Part shown: positions 10,412-19,357 of the stretch, piece after piece
How the letters are laid out: every line of letters begins with the position of its first letter
Position numbering within the stretch: the first letter of the stretch is position 1
Assembly: GCF_017642925.1 (NCBI RefSeq)
Contig: NZ_JAEPOL010000001.1
Coordinates: 62,001-126,000 of the forward strand
Length of the DNA stretch: 64,000 bases
Direction of reading: 5' to 3'
Origin: Maricaulis sp.
GTDB taxonomy: Bacteria > Pseudomonadota > Alphaproteobacteria > Caulobacterales > Maricaulaceae
Notes under the pieces: generated by a model
What the model was told of the DNA's origin: nothing
The model's database searches: none
What the model saw: only the letters and a program-made list of their open reading frames with translations
Program-made: the position numbers and the translations under genes

Positions 10412-12037
10412 TCAGCTGTCTTCGACGGTCTCGCGCTCGGCGAATTTGTATTCGCCGCGGGCCGCTTTCGGGCCGAAGAGCAAGATCACTGCCAACAAGA
10501 TGCCGGCGGGAATGGTCCAGGCCGCGGTTAGAACGAAGAACATCACCCAGCCCACGGCGTCGGCTAGGACGCCGGAGAAGCCCGACAGGAATTTCGCGAA
10601 CAGGGCATAGAAGGAGCTGACCCAGGCATACTGGGTCGCGGCACTGGCGGGATCGACCAGGCTGGACAGATAGGCGATGAAGACCGTCGTGACAAAGCCA
10701 CCGGCAAGGTTGTCACCCACAATGGCCACGGTGAGCTTCCAAGCGTCCTCGGGCTGGGCGGTCGCTGCCAGCCAGGCAAATGCACCATTTGTGATCAGGG
10801 TAATCAAAAGGCCCACCACCAGGGCCCGCATCATTCCGATGCGATAGGCTACGACACCACCGATAAACAGTCCGACAAAGGTGGATATCAGCCCCGGCCC
10901 GCCCTGGACGGCACCGACGACGGCGCGGTCGAAGCCTAGGTCCGAATAGAGTGGCGACGCCATTACGCCCATGGTGAAGTCACTGATGCGGTAGAGCGAA
11001 ATCAGCGCGACGACGGCAATGATCCACCAGCCGAGCCGCTCGAAGAAGTCCTTGAAGGGCTGCCAGACGGCGCGGACAACTTTCATTCCCAAGGAGCCTT
11101 CCAACTCACGGCGGCCGGTCCCGGCCTTGGGTTCCTTCATGAAAAAGACCAGCGCTGCCGTGATCGCCATCGCCGTGGCCATGACCAGGAAGGAGGCGTG
11201 CCAATTGACCCATTCCGATATCGCCAGACCCAGGCTGGAGGTGAGATAGGCGATGCGGTAGCCGAAGGAATAGGCCGCCGCCATGTTGGCCTGGAGGTCG
11301 TTGGGCGCCGACTCGATCCGCCAGGCGTCAATCGCGACATCAAGCGTCGCGCCGGAATAGGCCAGCAACAGCGCCGCGATCATAATGGGGAACAGAATGG
11401 TGAAACTGCGATAGTCCGACAGGGCTTCGAAATGCTCATCCTCACGGACGATTTCGAGCAGGCGGCGGTAGTCGTCGGCCGGGAGCAGTACCGTCTCGGT
11501 ACCGTCGACGTCGGTTTCGCGGGTGTAGCCAGCCGTCAGGAGGGCCGCGTCGCTCTCGGTCAGGAGGTCCTCTTCCTCGGCGAAAGCCAGCGAGTCCGTA
11601 AGGACCGCATATTCGCCGGCGCTGATCTGCGCCAGGCGCTCGCCGTCCGTGCCCTCCAGATAATTTGCTCCGGTCGGGTCGTTCGTGGAGAGCATCGCCA
11701 GCGCAACCACCGTGCCGGCAATCGCCGTCACGATCCAGGACCGCCGGGCGCCCAGAAGCTTGTGCAACCCCGGCAATTTCACCCGGTCGACGACCGGCGC
11801 CCAGAGCCATTTCAGAGAATAGGACAGGGTGACGAAGTAGAAAAAGCCGATCGTCGAGCGCTCGATACCGGCGTCGCGCAGCCAGTAGGACAGTTTCTGA
11901 AACACCATGTAGAGCGGCAGGCCCGAGGCGAAGCCCAGGATCAGCATGGAGAGCATGACCGGGGTGAAATAGACGGTGAGCGTCTTGAGCCAGGTGGTGC
12001 GGCCGGCCGCACCGATCTCCGCATTGCTGTCGGCCAT
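10412..12037 (-). CDS. AmpG-like major facilitator superfamily transporter with a large loop insertion
   Basis: This is a 541-residue membrane transporter. The N-terminal PVMLSMLILGFASGLPLYM, the KWLWAPVVDR motif and SGATLDVAIDAWRIE (228-242) are hallmarks of AmpG-type muropeptide or related MFS permeases. Residues about 119-208, between helices 3 and 4, form an acidic hydrophilic insertion predicted to face the periplasm. Typical AmpG has only a short loop there. The gene follows the hybrid histidine kinase by 27 bp in the same direction. No ampC- or ampR-like gene is nearby, so the substrate (anhydromuropeptide or another) is not established. Confidence 0.85.
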   Translation of the reverse strand: MADSNAEIGAAGRTTWLKTLTVYFTPVMLSMLILGFASGLPLYMVFQKLSYWLRDAGIERSTIGFFYFVTLSYSLKWLWAPVVDRVKLPGLHKLLGARRSWIVTAIAGTVVALAMLSTNDPTGANYLEGTDGERLAQISAGEYAVLTDSLAFAEEEDLLTESDAALLTAGYTRETDVDGTETVLLPADDYRRLLEIVREDEHFEALSDYRSFTILFPIMIAALLLAYSGATLDVAIDAWRIESAPNDLQANMAAAYSFGYRIAYLTSSLGLAISEWVNWHASFLVMATAMAITAALVFFMKEPKAGTGRRELEGSLGMKVVRAVWQPFKDFFERLGWWIIAVVALISLYRISDFTMGVMASPLYSDLGFDRAVVGAVQGGPGLISTFVGLFIGGVVAYRIGMMRALVVGLLITLITNGAFAWLAATAQPEDAWKLTVAIVGDNLAGGFVTTVFIAYLSSLVDPASAATQYAWVSSFYALFAKFLSGFSGVLADAVGWVMFFVLTAAWTIPAGILLAVILLFGPKAARGEYKFAERETVEDS

Positions 12038-12064
12038 GTCCCTGAAACTCCAGCGGGGTTGAGA

Positions 12065-14371
12065 TCAGCCCATGCTGGCGCGCTTTTTCCGTCCGCACAA
12101 GTTAACGAGAACAGAGGTCAGACGGTCGGGATCGAGGGGTTTGGAGAGGAATTCGTCCATCCCGGCGCCCAGGCACAGCTTGCGGTCGCTTTCCGAGGCA
12201 TTGGCCGTCAGTGCGATCAGCGGCAGGGTCAGTCCGGCTTCGCGCGCCTTGCGGGCGACATCCGGCCCGTCGCGCTTGGGCATGCGCTGATCGAGCAGGG
12301 CGGCGTCGAATTCCTGCACCGCCAGCGCTTCGCTGGCGGCTTCACCATCGGTCACGAGCGTGACGGCAATGCCCAGGCTCTCCAGGCATTTGCGGGCAAT
12401 GAGAGCGTTGACCGGATCGTCCTCCGCGACCAGCAGGCTGAGGCCGGAAACATCGGGCTGTACGGACGGCCGTCGCGGCGCTTCGGCGTCCGGCCCGTCT
12501 TCACGGCCGGTCAGCCGGTCGACCAGGGTTGCGGAGCGGACCGGTTTGACGAACCAGCCCTGGCCGGGCCCTGCGGTTTCGATGACCGCCGCCTTCTGGT
12601 CCGGCCCGACCAGGTGCCAGGTCCGCACGACGCCCGTTTCGGCAGCGGCCGCCGCCCAGACCGGATCGACGAGAAGTTCCCGGCCATCGGCCTCCGCGGC
12701 GAGCGCGTCGGGCGAGTCGATTGCCAGGGCGTCGGCCCCGAGTGCCTGCAGCTGGTCGCACAGGCTCGTGCGCAGAATGGTATTGGGCGCAGCGACCGCG
12801 ACCCGGTATCCCGTCAGCGGCCGTGCATCCATCACCGCCTCGACGGGCAGGTCGAACACGACCCAGAATTTCGCGCCTTCGCCCAGCCGGCTTTCCAGGC
12901 CCATCGTGCTGTCCATGGCTTCCACAAGCCGGCGCACCATGGCGAGACCCAGGCCGGCGCCGCCCTCGGCACCGTCACGTTCCGCAGCACCGCGCTCGAA
13001 ATGCTCGAACAGGGTCTGCTGGTCGGCCTCGGCAATGCCCGGCCCGGTATCGCTGACCGAGAGCGCCAGACGCACCGCGCCATCGGCGCCGGGTGTGCCG
13101 GTGATGTCGACCCGCACACCGCCGGACCGCGTGAATTTCACCGCATTGCCGATCAGGTTGAACAGGATCTGGCGCAGGCGCGCGGCGTCGCCGATGACAC
13201 GCACCGGGGCACCGGCGGCCTGCACGACCCCGATTTCGAGCCCTTTCTCGCGGGCCCGCGGCGCCGCGAGCTCGACGGTTTCGCGCACCAGTTCGGCGAC
13301 ATCGACCGGTTCGGGACGCAGATCGAGCTTGCCGGCCTCCAGACGCGACAGGTCGAGAATATCGTCCACCATCGCCAGCGCATGATCGGCCGATGTGGCG
13401 ATCGAGCGGACATAGTCGGCCTGGTCCGGACGCAATGGTGTGGCTTCCAGCAGGCGGGCAACCCCCAGCGCGCCGGCCAGCGGCGTGCGCAGCTCATGGG
13501 TGACAGCGGCGAAGAACAGGGATTTGGCGCGCTGCGACGCTTCCAGATCGTCATGCGCCTCACGGCGGCGGGTGACGTCGCGCCCGACGGAGATCACGCC
13601 GCCATCGTCAGGCAGGAGGCGCTCGTCCCATTCGATCCAGACCGGACCGGAGCGCGTGCGCATCAGCATTTCGTAACGTCGCTGATCGGCGGTCGATACC
13701 GGCGGCGCCACGGAGAACCAGCGTCCGACCCAGTCGGTCCGCTCGCCGCCGAATGCCGCGAGAAAGGCGGCATTGACGTAGAGCACGCGGCCGCTATGGC
13801 TGCGCACCAGCATCAGCTCACCCGCCGCATCGAGCGCTGTGAGAAGCACAGTGTCGAGCGAGGGCTCGGCCTGCAGCCGGCGTGGTCCGGGCTCTCTGGC
13901 AGGAGCGGCATGGCCGGCGCCGCGACCGGGGAGACGCGTGATCGATCCGCTGTCCGGGTCTGCGACGCGACCCGGCGCCTGGTCCGGGCTTGTGTTCCCG
14001 TCACGCTGTTCCGTGTCAATAGGACCTTGGTCATTGGCGCCTGCGTCGCTGGGGGCCGTGTTACCGTGCCCGGCATTGTTGCAATCGGCATCGCCGCGTA
14101 AGGCGTCACTGCGACCGGGCTCACCGCGACCGGGATCGCTTTGACCGGCATCGCTTTGACGGGCTGCCTGCCGTGCCGCGGAACCTGTCGGGCGGATGAT
14201 TTGCGCACGGCGGCGCATGGGGTTTGGCGCAGACGCTTTCTCAGCCCCGGCGTCCGCGCGCCGGTCTGCATAGCCCTGCCTGTCGCTCTCGCCCGCCGTG
14301 CCGGTGCGGGAACCGTCCCGCGGCGCGCCAGGGGGAGGCCCGGAGGATCCGTCTTTGCCGTCCCGTTTCAT
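12065..14371 (-). CDS. Hybrid sensor histidine kinase with PAS-like and two receiver-type domains
   Basis: This 768-residue soluble hybrid kinase has no evident membrane helix. Residues 1-165 are a low-complexity, charged Gly/Asp/Arg/Pro linker. A PAS-like sensor follows at about 172-270. The H-box contains His292 (THELRTPLAG) and the catalytic domain has N-box Asn409, DTGPG (441-445) and GAGLGLAMV. Residues about 520-620 resemble a degenerate receiver lacking the acidic pocket but keeping a KP pair. A canonical receiver follows with acidic residues at 650-652, phospho-acceptor Asp694 and Lys744. The stimulus and the downstream phosphotransferase are unknown. The start is uncertain because of the unusual N-terminal stretch. 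Confidence 0.88.
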   Translation of the reverse strand: MKRDGKDGSSGPPPGAPRDGSRTGTAGESDRQGYADRRADAGAEKASAPNPMRRRAQIIRPTGSAARQAARQSDAGQSDPGRGEPGRSDALRGDADCNNAGHGNTAPSDAGANDQGPIDTEQRDGNTSPDQAPGRVADPDSGSITRLPGRGAGHAAPAREPGPRRLQAEPSLDTVLLTALDAAGELMLVRSHSGRVLYVNAAFLAAFGGERTDWVGRWFSVAPPVSTADQRRYEMLMRTRSGPVWIEWDERLLPDDGGVISVGRDVTRRREAHDDLEASQRAKSLFFAAVTHELRTPLAGALGVARLLEATPLRPDQADYVRSIATSADHALAMVDDILDLSRLEAGKLDLRPEPVDVAELVRETVELAAPRAREKGLEIGVVQAAGAPVRVIGDAARLRQILFNLIGNAVKFTRSGGVRVDITGTPGADGAVRLALSVSDTGPGIAEADQQTLFEHFERGAAERDGAEGGAGLGLAMVRRLVEAMDSTMGLESRLGEGAKFWVVFDLPVEAVMDARPLTGYRVAVAAPNTILRTSLCDQLQALGADALAIDSPDALAAEADGRELLVDPVWAAAAAETGVVRTWHLVGPDQKAAVIETAGPGQGWFVKPVRSATLVDRLTGREDGPDAEAPRRPSVQPDVSGLSLLVAEDDPVNALIARKCLESLGIAVTLVTDGEAASEALAVQEFDAALLDQRMPKRDGPDVARKAREAGLTLPLIALTANASESDRKLCLGAGMDEFLSKPLDPDRLTSVLVNLCGRKKRASMG

Positions 14372-14597
14372 GCCGTCCTGTCTAGCAGGGGACGGTTAAC
14401 GAAGCGTCGTGACCGCCCCTCCGCGCACACCACAAGGCCTGGCGCAGCGCAACGCCGGGCGCAACCCGGCAGCGGCAGGAGGTTGCGCCGCGCCGGATCG
14501 CGCCCGGGCCTCCGGAGCCCGGTTTTGATGTCCTATTCACGGCTCTGTCCCAGACCGGCCAGCGGACGCACCGCAGGGCCCTGCACGGGCATGCCTC

Positions 14598-16133
14598 CTA
14601 TTGCGCCGCCAGTACCGCACCGGATGACATCTGCGTCGCCTCGAACAGGCCGCGCCGGCAGGCCAGCGCTTCGGCAATATGGATGCGGCGTACGCCCTCC
14701 TGGCCTTCCAGATCGGCAATGGTCCGGGCGACGCGCAAGACGCGGTGATAGGAGCGGGCGGTGAGATTGTGCGCCGTCGCCGCCTCGTTGAGCAGAGCCT
14801 CGCCCGGCCGGTCCGGCGTTGCGACATGGTCGAGAATATCGGTTGGCAGATGGGCGTTGAGATAGCCGCGCGCCGCCTGGATCTCGCGAGCCCGGGCGAC
14901 ACGCCGGGCAGCTTCGGCGGTGCCTTCGGCCGGCGGCGGGAGGGCCAGATCGGCCGGCGTGACGGCCGGGACGTGGATCTGGAGGTCGATCCGGTCGAGC
15001 ATCGGACCGGAGATGCGGGCCTGATAATCACGCGCGCAGCGCGGACCGCGGCGGCAGCCCTGCCCGCCATCCCCGCCACCGCCACAGCGGCAGGGATTCA
15101 TGGCAGCGACGAGCTGAAAACGCGCCGGATAGGCGATATGGGCATTGGCTCGGGCGACGGTGATCGAGCCGGTTTCCAGTGGCTGGCGTAGACTGTCTAG
15201 CACCTGGGGATGAAATTCCGGCAGTTCGTCGAGAAACAGCACGCCGCGATGGGCGAGCGAAGCCTCGCCCGGCCGGGCGCGCATGCCCCCGCCGACCATC
15301 GCCGCCATCGAAGCGGAATGATGCGGCGAGCGGAAGGGACGGGTGCGTGTCAGGCGCCCGCGCTCGAGCAGGCCCGCAACCGAGTGGATCATCGAGACGT
15401 CGAGCAATTCTTCCGGCGCCAGCGCTGGTAGGAGGCCCGGCAGGCGCTCGGCCATCATCGACTTGCCGGAACCGGGCGGCCCCACCATCAGGAGATTGTG
15501 GTGACCGGCGGCAGCGATCTCCAGCGCGCGCTTGGCCGCTTCCTGACCGCGGACCTGGGCGAGGTCCGGCCCCGTGCCGGCATCGAGCAATTCGCCCGGC
15601 ACCGGACGGGCAAGCACCTGGGTGCCCTTGAAGTGATTGATCAGCTGGATCAGCGTCGCCGGTGCCAGGATGGCCAGATCGCCCCCGGCCCAGGCCGCTT
15701 CGGCACCGCAGGCGTCCGGACAGATCAGCGACAGGCCGGCCGCGTTGGCAGCAACGGCGGCCGGCAGCGCCCCCGGCGCCGAGCGGATTCGCGCATCGGC
15801 TCCCAGCTCGCCGAACACCAGATGCCCCTCGACAGCATCCTTGGGCAGTATGCCCATTTCCGCGAGCACGCTGACGGCGATCGGCAGGTCGAAATGCGCC
15901 CCTTCCTTGGGGCGGTCGGCCGGCGCGAGATTGACGATCAACCGCTTGGACGGCAGCGACAGGCCCAGCGCCGCAAATGCCGCACGCACCCGCTCGCGGC
16001 TTTCCGTGACCGCCTTGTCGCCCAGACCGACGACGGAAAAGATCGGTTGCTGACCGCCCGCTACCTGGACTTGTACGTCAACCAGGCCCGCTTCAGCCCC
16101 GTCGAACGCCACCGATGTCGTTCGCGCTGCCAT
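14598..16133 (-). CDS. comM: ComM/YifB-family Mg-chelatase-like AAA+ ATPase
   Basis: ComM is a hexameric helicase that promotes branch migration during natural transformation; relatives are annotated YifB. I chose the ATG at 16133 (MAARTTSVAFDGAEAGLV) because an AGGGAG ribosome site lies just upstream, giving 511 residues, the usual size. The N-terminal Lon-protease-like fold contains VGLGDKAVTESRERVRAA. Walker A is GPPGSGKSM, and LFLDELPEF is Walker B. AMNPCRCG with several further cysteines is the zinc-binding insertion of the family. Whether this organism is competent cannot be judged from the window. Confidence 0.94.
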   Translation of the reverse strand: MAARTTSVAFDGAEAGLVDVQVQVAGGQQPIFSVVGLGDKAVTESRERVRAAFAALGLSLPSKRLIVNLAPADRPKEGAHFDLPIAVSVLAEMGILPKDAVEGHLVFGELGADARIRSAPGALPAAVAANAAGLSLICPDACGAEAAWAGGDLAILAPATLIQLINHFKGTQVLARPVPGELLDAGTGPDLAQVRGQEAAKRALEIAAAGHHNLLMVGPPGSGKSMMAERLPGLLPALAPEELLDVSMIHSVAGLLERGRLTRTRPFRSPHHSASMAAMVGGGMRARPGEASLAHRGVLFLDELPEFHPQVLDSLRQPLETGSITVARANAHIAYPARFQLVAAMNPCRCGGGGDGGQGCRRGPRCARDYQARISGPMLDRIDLQIHVPAVTPADLALPPPAEGTAEAARRVARAREIQAARGYLNAHLPTDILDHVATPDRPGEALLNEAATAHNLTARSYHRVLRVARTIADLEGQEGVRRIHIAEALACRRGLFEATQMSSGAVLAAQ

Positions 16134-16257
16134 GCTTTCTCCCTGACGTACCGGGAAATAGAATCGACGAGCAGCCGCATGTGTCGCACAATGCCGCTCA
16201 CCGGGCCTTTCTGCCACGATCGCACAGCGACCGTTCTAAAGGCCCATCATGACAGGG

Positions 16258-16266
16258 TTTTCCACA
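16258..16266 (+). promoter_or_regulatory. Exact match to the DnaA-box consensus
   Basis: TTTTCCACA fits TTWTNCACA at every position. It lies in the 184-bp gap between comM and gshB. A weaker copy (CTGTCCACA, two mismatches) follows about 10 bp later. A single nine-base match can occur by chance, so function is uncertain. Confidence 0.35.
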
Positions 16267-16317
16267 GACCCTGTCCACACCCGGATCAAAACAGGAACAC
16301 AGAGTGAACGAAGACAA

Positions 16318-17286
16318 TCAACACGTCAAGCGTGTATTATAGATGGCCAGCCGTTTTTCGACGCAGTCCCAGAAAATGGCGCAGGTATCGATGCCGGAGA
16401 AACGCTTGAGCTCCTGTACGCCGGTCGGCGAGGTGACGTTGATCTCCGTCATCCGCCCGCCGATCACATCGATCCCGACCAGGACCAGGTCCCGCTCGCG
16501 CAGGACCGGGCCAATCGCGGCACAGATCGCACGGTCGGCATCATCGAGTTCGGAAGCCTCAGCCACACCGCCGACATGCATGTTCGAACGGGTCTCGCCC
16601 TTCTGCGGCACGCGATTGATCGCGCCCACGGGCTCGCCATCGATGAGAAGGACGCGCTTGTCGCCCTTCTCGACGGCCGGCAGGAAGGCTTGGGCGACAA
16701 CGGGTTCACGCGACTGGGCAAAGAACATTTCCAGCAGCGAGGAGAAATTGCCGTCGCCGGGGCGCAGCCGGAACACGCCGGCGCCGCCATTGCCGTAGAG
16801 CGGCTTGATGATGATGTCGGAATGGGTGTCGCGGAAGGCCCGCAGCGCGCCGATATCGCGCGAGATCAGCGTCGGCGGGATCAGGTCCGGAAACAGCAGC
16901 GGCATGATCTTTTCCGGGCTGGAGCGCACCCAGGCCGGGTCGTTCAGCACCAGGGTCCGCCCCTTGAGGAATTCCAGGATGTGGGCGGCGGTCTGGTAGG
17001 CCATGTCGAAGGGCGGATCCTGGCGCATCAGGACGACATCGACATCCTCGGCCAGGTCCAGCATGACGGGTTCGCCAAGATCGGCATGATTGCCCTGCTC
17101 GTGCCGTACGGTCACCGGACGCGCCCGTGCCAGCACACGGCCCTGCAGCCAGACAAGCTGGTCGGGATGGTAGACGAAGAGCTCGGCACCACGGGCCTGG
17201 GCTTCTTCCATCAGGGCGAACGTGGTGTCTGCATCCACATTCACCGTCTCGATCGGGTCCATCTGGACCGCAACGCGCATGGTCAT
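16318..17286 (-). CDS. gshB: Glutathione synthetase (GshB)
   Basis: GshB joins gamma-glutamylcysteine and glycine in the second, ATP-dependent step of glutathione synthesis. The product is 322 residues from the ATG at 17286 ([20 protein letters not shown]), which has GGAG eight bases upstream; an ATG six bases later is possible. [31 protein letters not shown] and [15 protein letters not shown] are conserved GshB/ATP-grasp segments. The start codon overlaps the stop of the upstream BON-lipoprotein gene in a TGATG junction, so the two are translationally coupled. gloA at 39.1 kb would depend on the product. Confidence 0.97.
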   Translation of the reverse strand: MTMRVAVQMDPIETVNVDADTTFALMEEAQARGAELFVYHPDQLVWLQGRVLARARPVTVRHEQGNHADLGEPVMLDLAEDVDVVLMRQDPPFDMAYQTAAHILEFLKGRTLVLNDPAWVRSSPEKIMPLLFPDLIPPTLISRDIGALRAFRDTHSDIIIKPLYGNGGAGVFRLRPGDGNFSSLLEMFFAQSREPVVAQAFLPAVEKGDKRVLLIDGEPVGAINRVPQKGETRSNMHVGGVAEASELDDADRAICAAIGPVLRERDLVLVGIDVIGGRMTEINVTSPTGVQELKRFSGIDTCAIFWDCVEKRLAIYNTRLTC

Positions 17287-17945
17287 CAACGTGTCTCCGG
17301 GGCGCCCAGCAATTGCGGACCGGAGTTAGGGGTTTCCGCCGCCGGATCAAGAGCCGGGCGGGCTTCCCCCTCACACACTTCCGCGCGGCGCTCGCCGCGG
17401 GCAGGCAGATCGGTGGGCACACCATCGATGCGCACATAGGTGATCACTTCTTCCACCCCCTCGACCAGCGAGGCATGGCTGGACGCGCGCTCGAGCTCGG
17501 CCCGGTTGCGGGCAACGCCGAGCAGGTAGACATGGCCGGCGCGGGTCTCGACATTGAAATTGATCGAGCGGATGTTGCGGTCGGCGGCCAGGCGCGCATT
17601 CACCCGCGCCGTGATCTGGCCGTCGCGGACCCGGTTGCGGAAACCGTCGCCCGGACCGACCTCCAGCTCGTTGGCCACATTGCGCACAGCGACCGACGAC
17701 CAGGCCAGGCATTCCGCCATGCGCCTGTCGGCCTCGCGCGGCACGGCGCCGGTCAGAAGGGCAATCCCCTCGGTGACCTCCACATCGACGCCATCGAGTG
17801 CATAGCCCTCGGTGCGCAGCATCGCCGCCTTGATCGAGACGGAGGCATTCGTGTCGTCCAGCTGGCGGCCGATGGAGCGCTCTTCCTGCACCGTTGAACA
17901 GGCGGTCAGCAGGGCGAGGGCAGGCAGGGCCAGAATGCGGAACAT
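17286..17945 (-). CDS. BON-domain outer-membrane/periplasmic lipoprotein
   Basis: This 219-residue protein starts [19 protein letters not shown], a type II signal peptide with lipobox cysteine Cys16. Two BON domains follow: about 30-100 ([21 protein letters not shown], then a [10 protein letters not shown] end) and about 105-180 ([32 protein letters not shown], then [11 protein letters not shown]). BON domains bind phospholipid surfaces and support envelope integrity, as in OsmY and DolP. The C-terminal 40 residues are acidic and unstructured. Its TGA stop overlaps the gshB start. I cannot say why these two are coupled, although the arrangement is striking. Confidence 0.88.
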   Translation of the reverse strand: MFRILALPALALLTACSTVQEERSIGRQLDDTNASVSIKAAMLRTEGYALDGVDVEVTEGIALLTGAVPREADRRMAECLAWSSVAVRNVANELEVGPGDGFRNRVRDGQITARVNARLAADRNIRSINFNVETRAGHVYLLGVARNRAELERASSHASLVEGVEEVITYVRIDGVPTDLPARGERRAEVCEGEARPALDPAAETPNSGPQLLGAPETR

Positions 17946-18037
17946 GGGGACGCTCTCCAGTCGAATCGTGCGGTTCACTCTACGCGATGGGACGCGCAAG
18001 ACCACGTCCCGGTTCCCGGCCCATGTGCAGAGAAGCG

Positions 18038-18424
18038 TCAGATCAGGCTGACCGCGCCATCGCCGGGGACCCAGGCCGCACGATGATGCACCGGAAGCCG
18101 CCCCGGCGCGACCAGAAACAGATCGTACCGCACGAACAGCCGCCGGAAGCGCGCATCGTGCCGGGCGAGCCACAGGCTGGCGGCCCGTTCGATGCGCTGG
18201 CGCTGGCGCGGACCGACGGAGTCGCGCGCCTCGGCGACCGACGGGCGCAGCTTGACCTCGATGAAGGTGATGTACTCGCCGCGGCAGGCGACAAGATCGA
18301 CCTCGCCGGCCGGCGTACGGGCGCGGCGGTCGAGCAGGCGATAGCCTTTTGCCGCCAGCCAGGCCATGGCCAGCCATTCCGCCCAGCGGCCGCGAGCCTC
18401 CGCTGCCTGCCGGGCCCGGCTCAC
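18038..18424 (-). CDS. YraN family endonuclease-like protein (UPF0102)
   Basis: This 128-residue protein has the UPF0102/YraN core: a restriction-endonuclease-like fold with GEVDLVACRGEYITFIEVKLR, where Asp, Glu and Lys form the PD-(D/E)xK-type cluster. Its biological role is unsettled. The gene begins with GTG at 18424, overlapping the rsmI stop (GTGA), so it is coupled to rsmI. The rsmI-yraN pairing is common in proteobacteria. Confidence 0.9.
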   Translation of the reverse strand: MSRARQAAEARGRWAEWLAMAWLAAKGYRLLDRRARTPAGEVDLVACRGEYITFIEVKLRPSVAEARDSVGPRQRQRIERAASLWLARHDARFRRLFVRYDLFLVAPGRLPVHHRAAWVPGDGAVSLI

Positions 18425-19326
18425 CCCTTGTCCCGCAGCGCCAGGGCGCGGGCATAGACATCGCGTTTGGCCCAGCCGGACTGGGCGGCGATCTCGGCCG
18501 CGGCATCCTTGACCCGCATCTCCGCGAGCACGCGTTTCAGCGCCGCATCGATGCGCGCCTCGTCCCAGCCGGTCTCGCTGGGCGGGCCGATCACGATCAC
18601 CACCTCGCCGCGCGGCGGACCGGCCTCGGCATAGTGTTCCGCCAGTCCGGCGAGCGTGCCGCGGCGGGCTTCCTCATGCAGCTTGGTCAGTTCGCGGCAG
18701 ACGGCCGCCGGCCGGTCACCCAGCACTTTTGCCATGCTCGCCAGGGAGGCCGGCAGGCGGGAAGCGCCTTCATAGACAACCAGACTGCCCGGCGACCGGC
18801 CCATTTCCGCCAGCCAGGTCTCGCGGGCTCCGGTCTTGGGCGGCGGAAAACCGGCAAAGGTGAAACAGTCGGTCGGCAGGCCGGCAATGGTCAGCGCCGC
18901 CAGAACGGCAGACGCGCCGGGGATCGCGATCACTTTGTGGCCGGCCGCAATAACCTCGCGCGCCAGCTTGAAGCCGGGATCGGAGACGAGGGGCGTGCCG
19001 GCATCGGAGACCAGCGCGATCCGCTTTCCCGCCTCCAGCGCAGCCAGGATGTGCGGCCGGACCTTCTCGCCATTATGGTCGTGATAGGGCTGCAGTTCGG
19101 CCCGGATACCGTAGGCGTCGAGCAAGCGGCGGGAGACGCGGGTGTCCTCGGCCAGAACGCTATCGGCAGCAGCGAGCACGTCGAGGGCGCGCAGGGTGAT
19201 GTCGCGCAGATTCCCGATCGGGGTGGAAACCAGGTAGAGACCGGGCTCCAGTGCTTGCCCCTTTCCACCCGGCCAGATAGCTTCGCGAGAAATTTCATCG
19301 GGTAGTCCGCTCATGCCGTCCGTCAT
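18421..19326 (-). CDS. rsmI: RsmI, 16S rRNA (cytidine-1402-2'-O)-methyltransferase
   Basis: RsmI adds the 2'-O-methyl group at C1402 in the ribosomal decoding centre using S-adenosylmethionine. The 301-residue product has the tetrapyrrole-methylase-type fold: LYLVSTPIGNLRDITLRALDVL near the N-terminus, ADSVLAEDTRVSRRLL, and SDAGTPLVSDPG (SAM pocket). IPGASAVLAALTIAGLPTD and TFAGFPP follow. The start is ATG 19326; an internal Met five codons on would also fit. The divergent lipoprotein gene begins about 31 bp away. Confidence 0.95.
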   Translation of the reverse strand: MTDGMSGLPDEISREAIWPGGKGQALEPGLYLVSTPIGNLRDITLRALDVLAAADSVLAEDTRVSRRLLDAYGIRAELQPYHDHNGEKVRPHILAALEAGKRIALVSDAGTPLVSDPGFKLAREVIAAGHKVIAIPGASAVLAALTIAGLPTDCFTFAGFPPPKTGARETWLAEMGRSPGSLVVYEGASRLPASLASMAKVLGDRPAAVCRELTKLHEEARRGTLAGLAEHYAEAGPPRGEVVIVIGPPSETGWDEARIDAALKRVLAEMRVKDAAAEIAAQSGWAKRDVYARALALRDKG

Positions 19327-19357
19327 TTTTTCGCGTTTTCATTCCTGTCTTTCCAGC

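Noticed and set aside
11198-14101. A 967-codon plus-strand frame opposite the transporter and kinase genes
   Set aside because: Both genes on the other strand show clear motifs and this frame has none; long antisense frames are common at this GC content.
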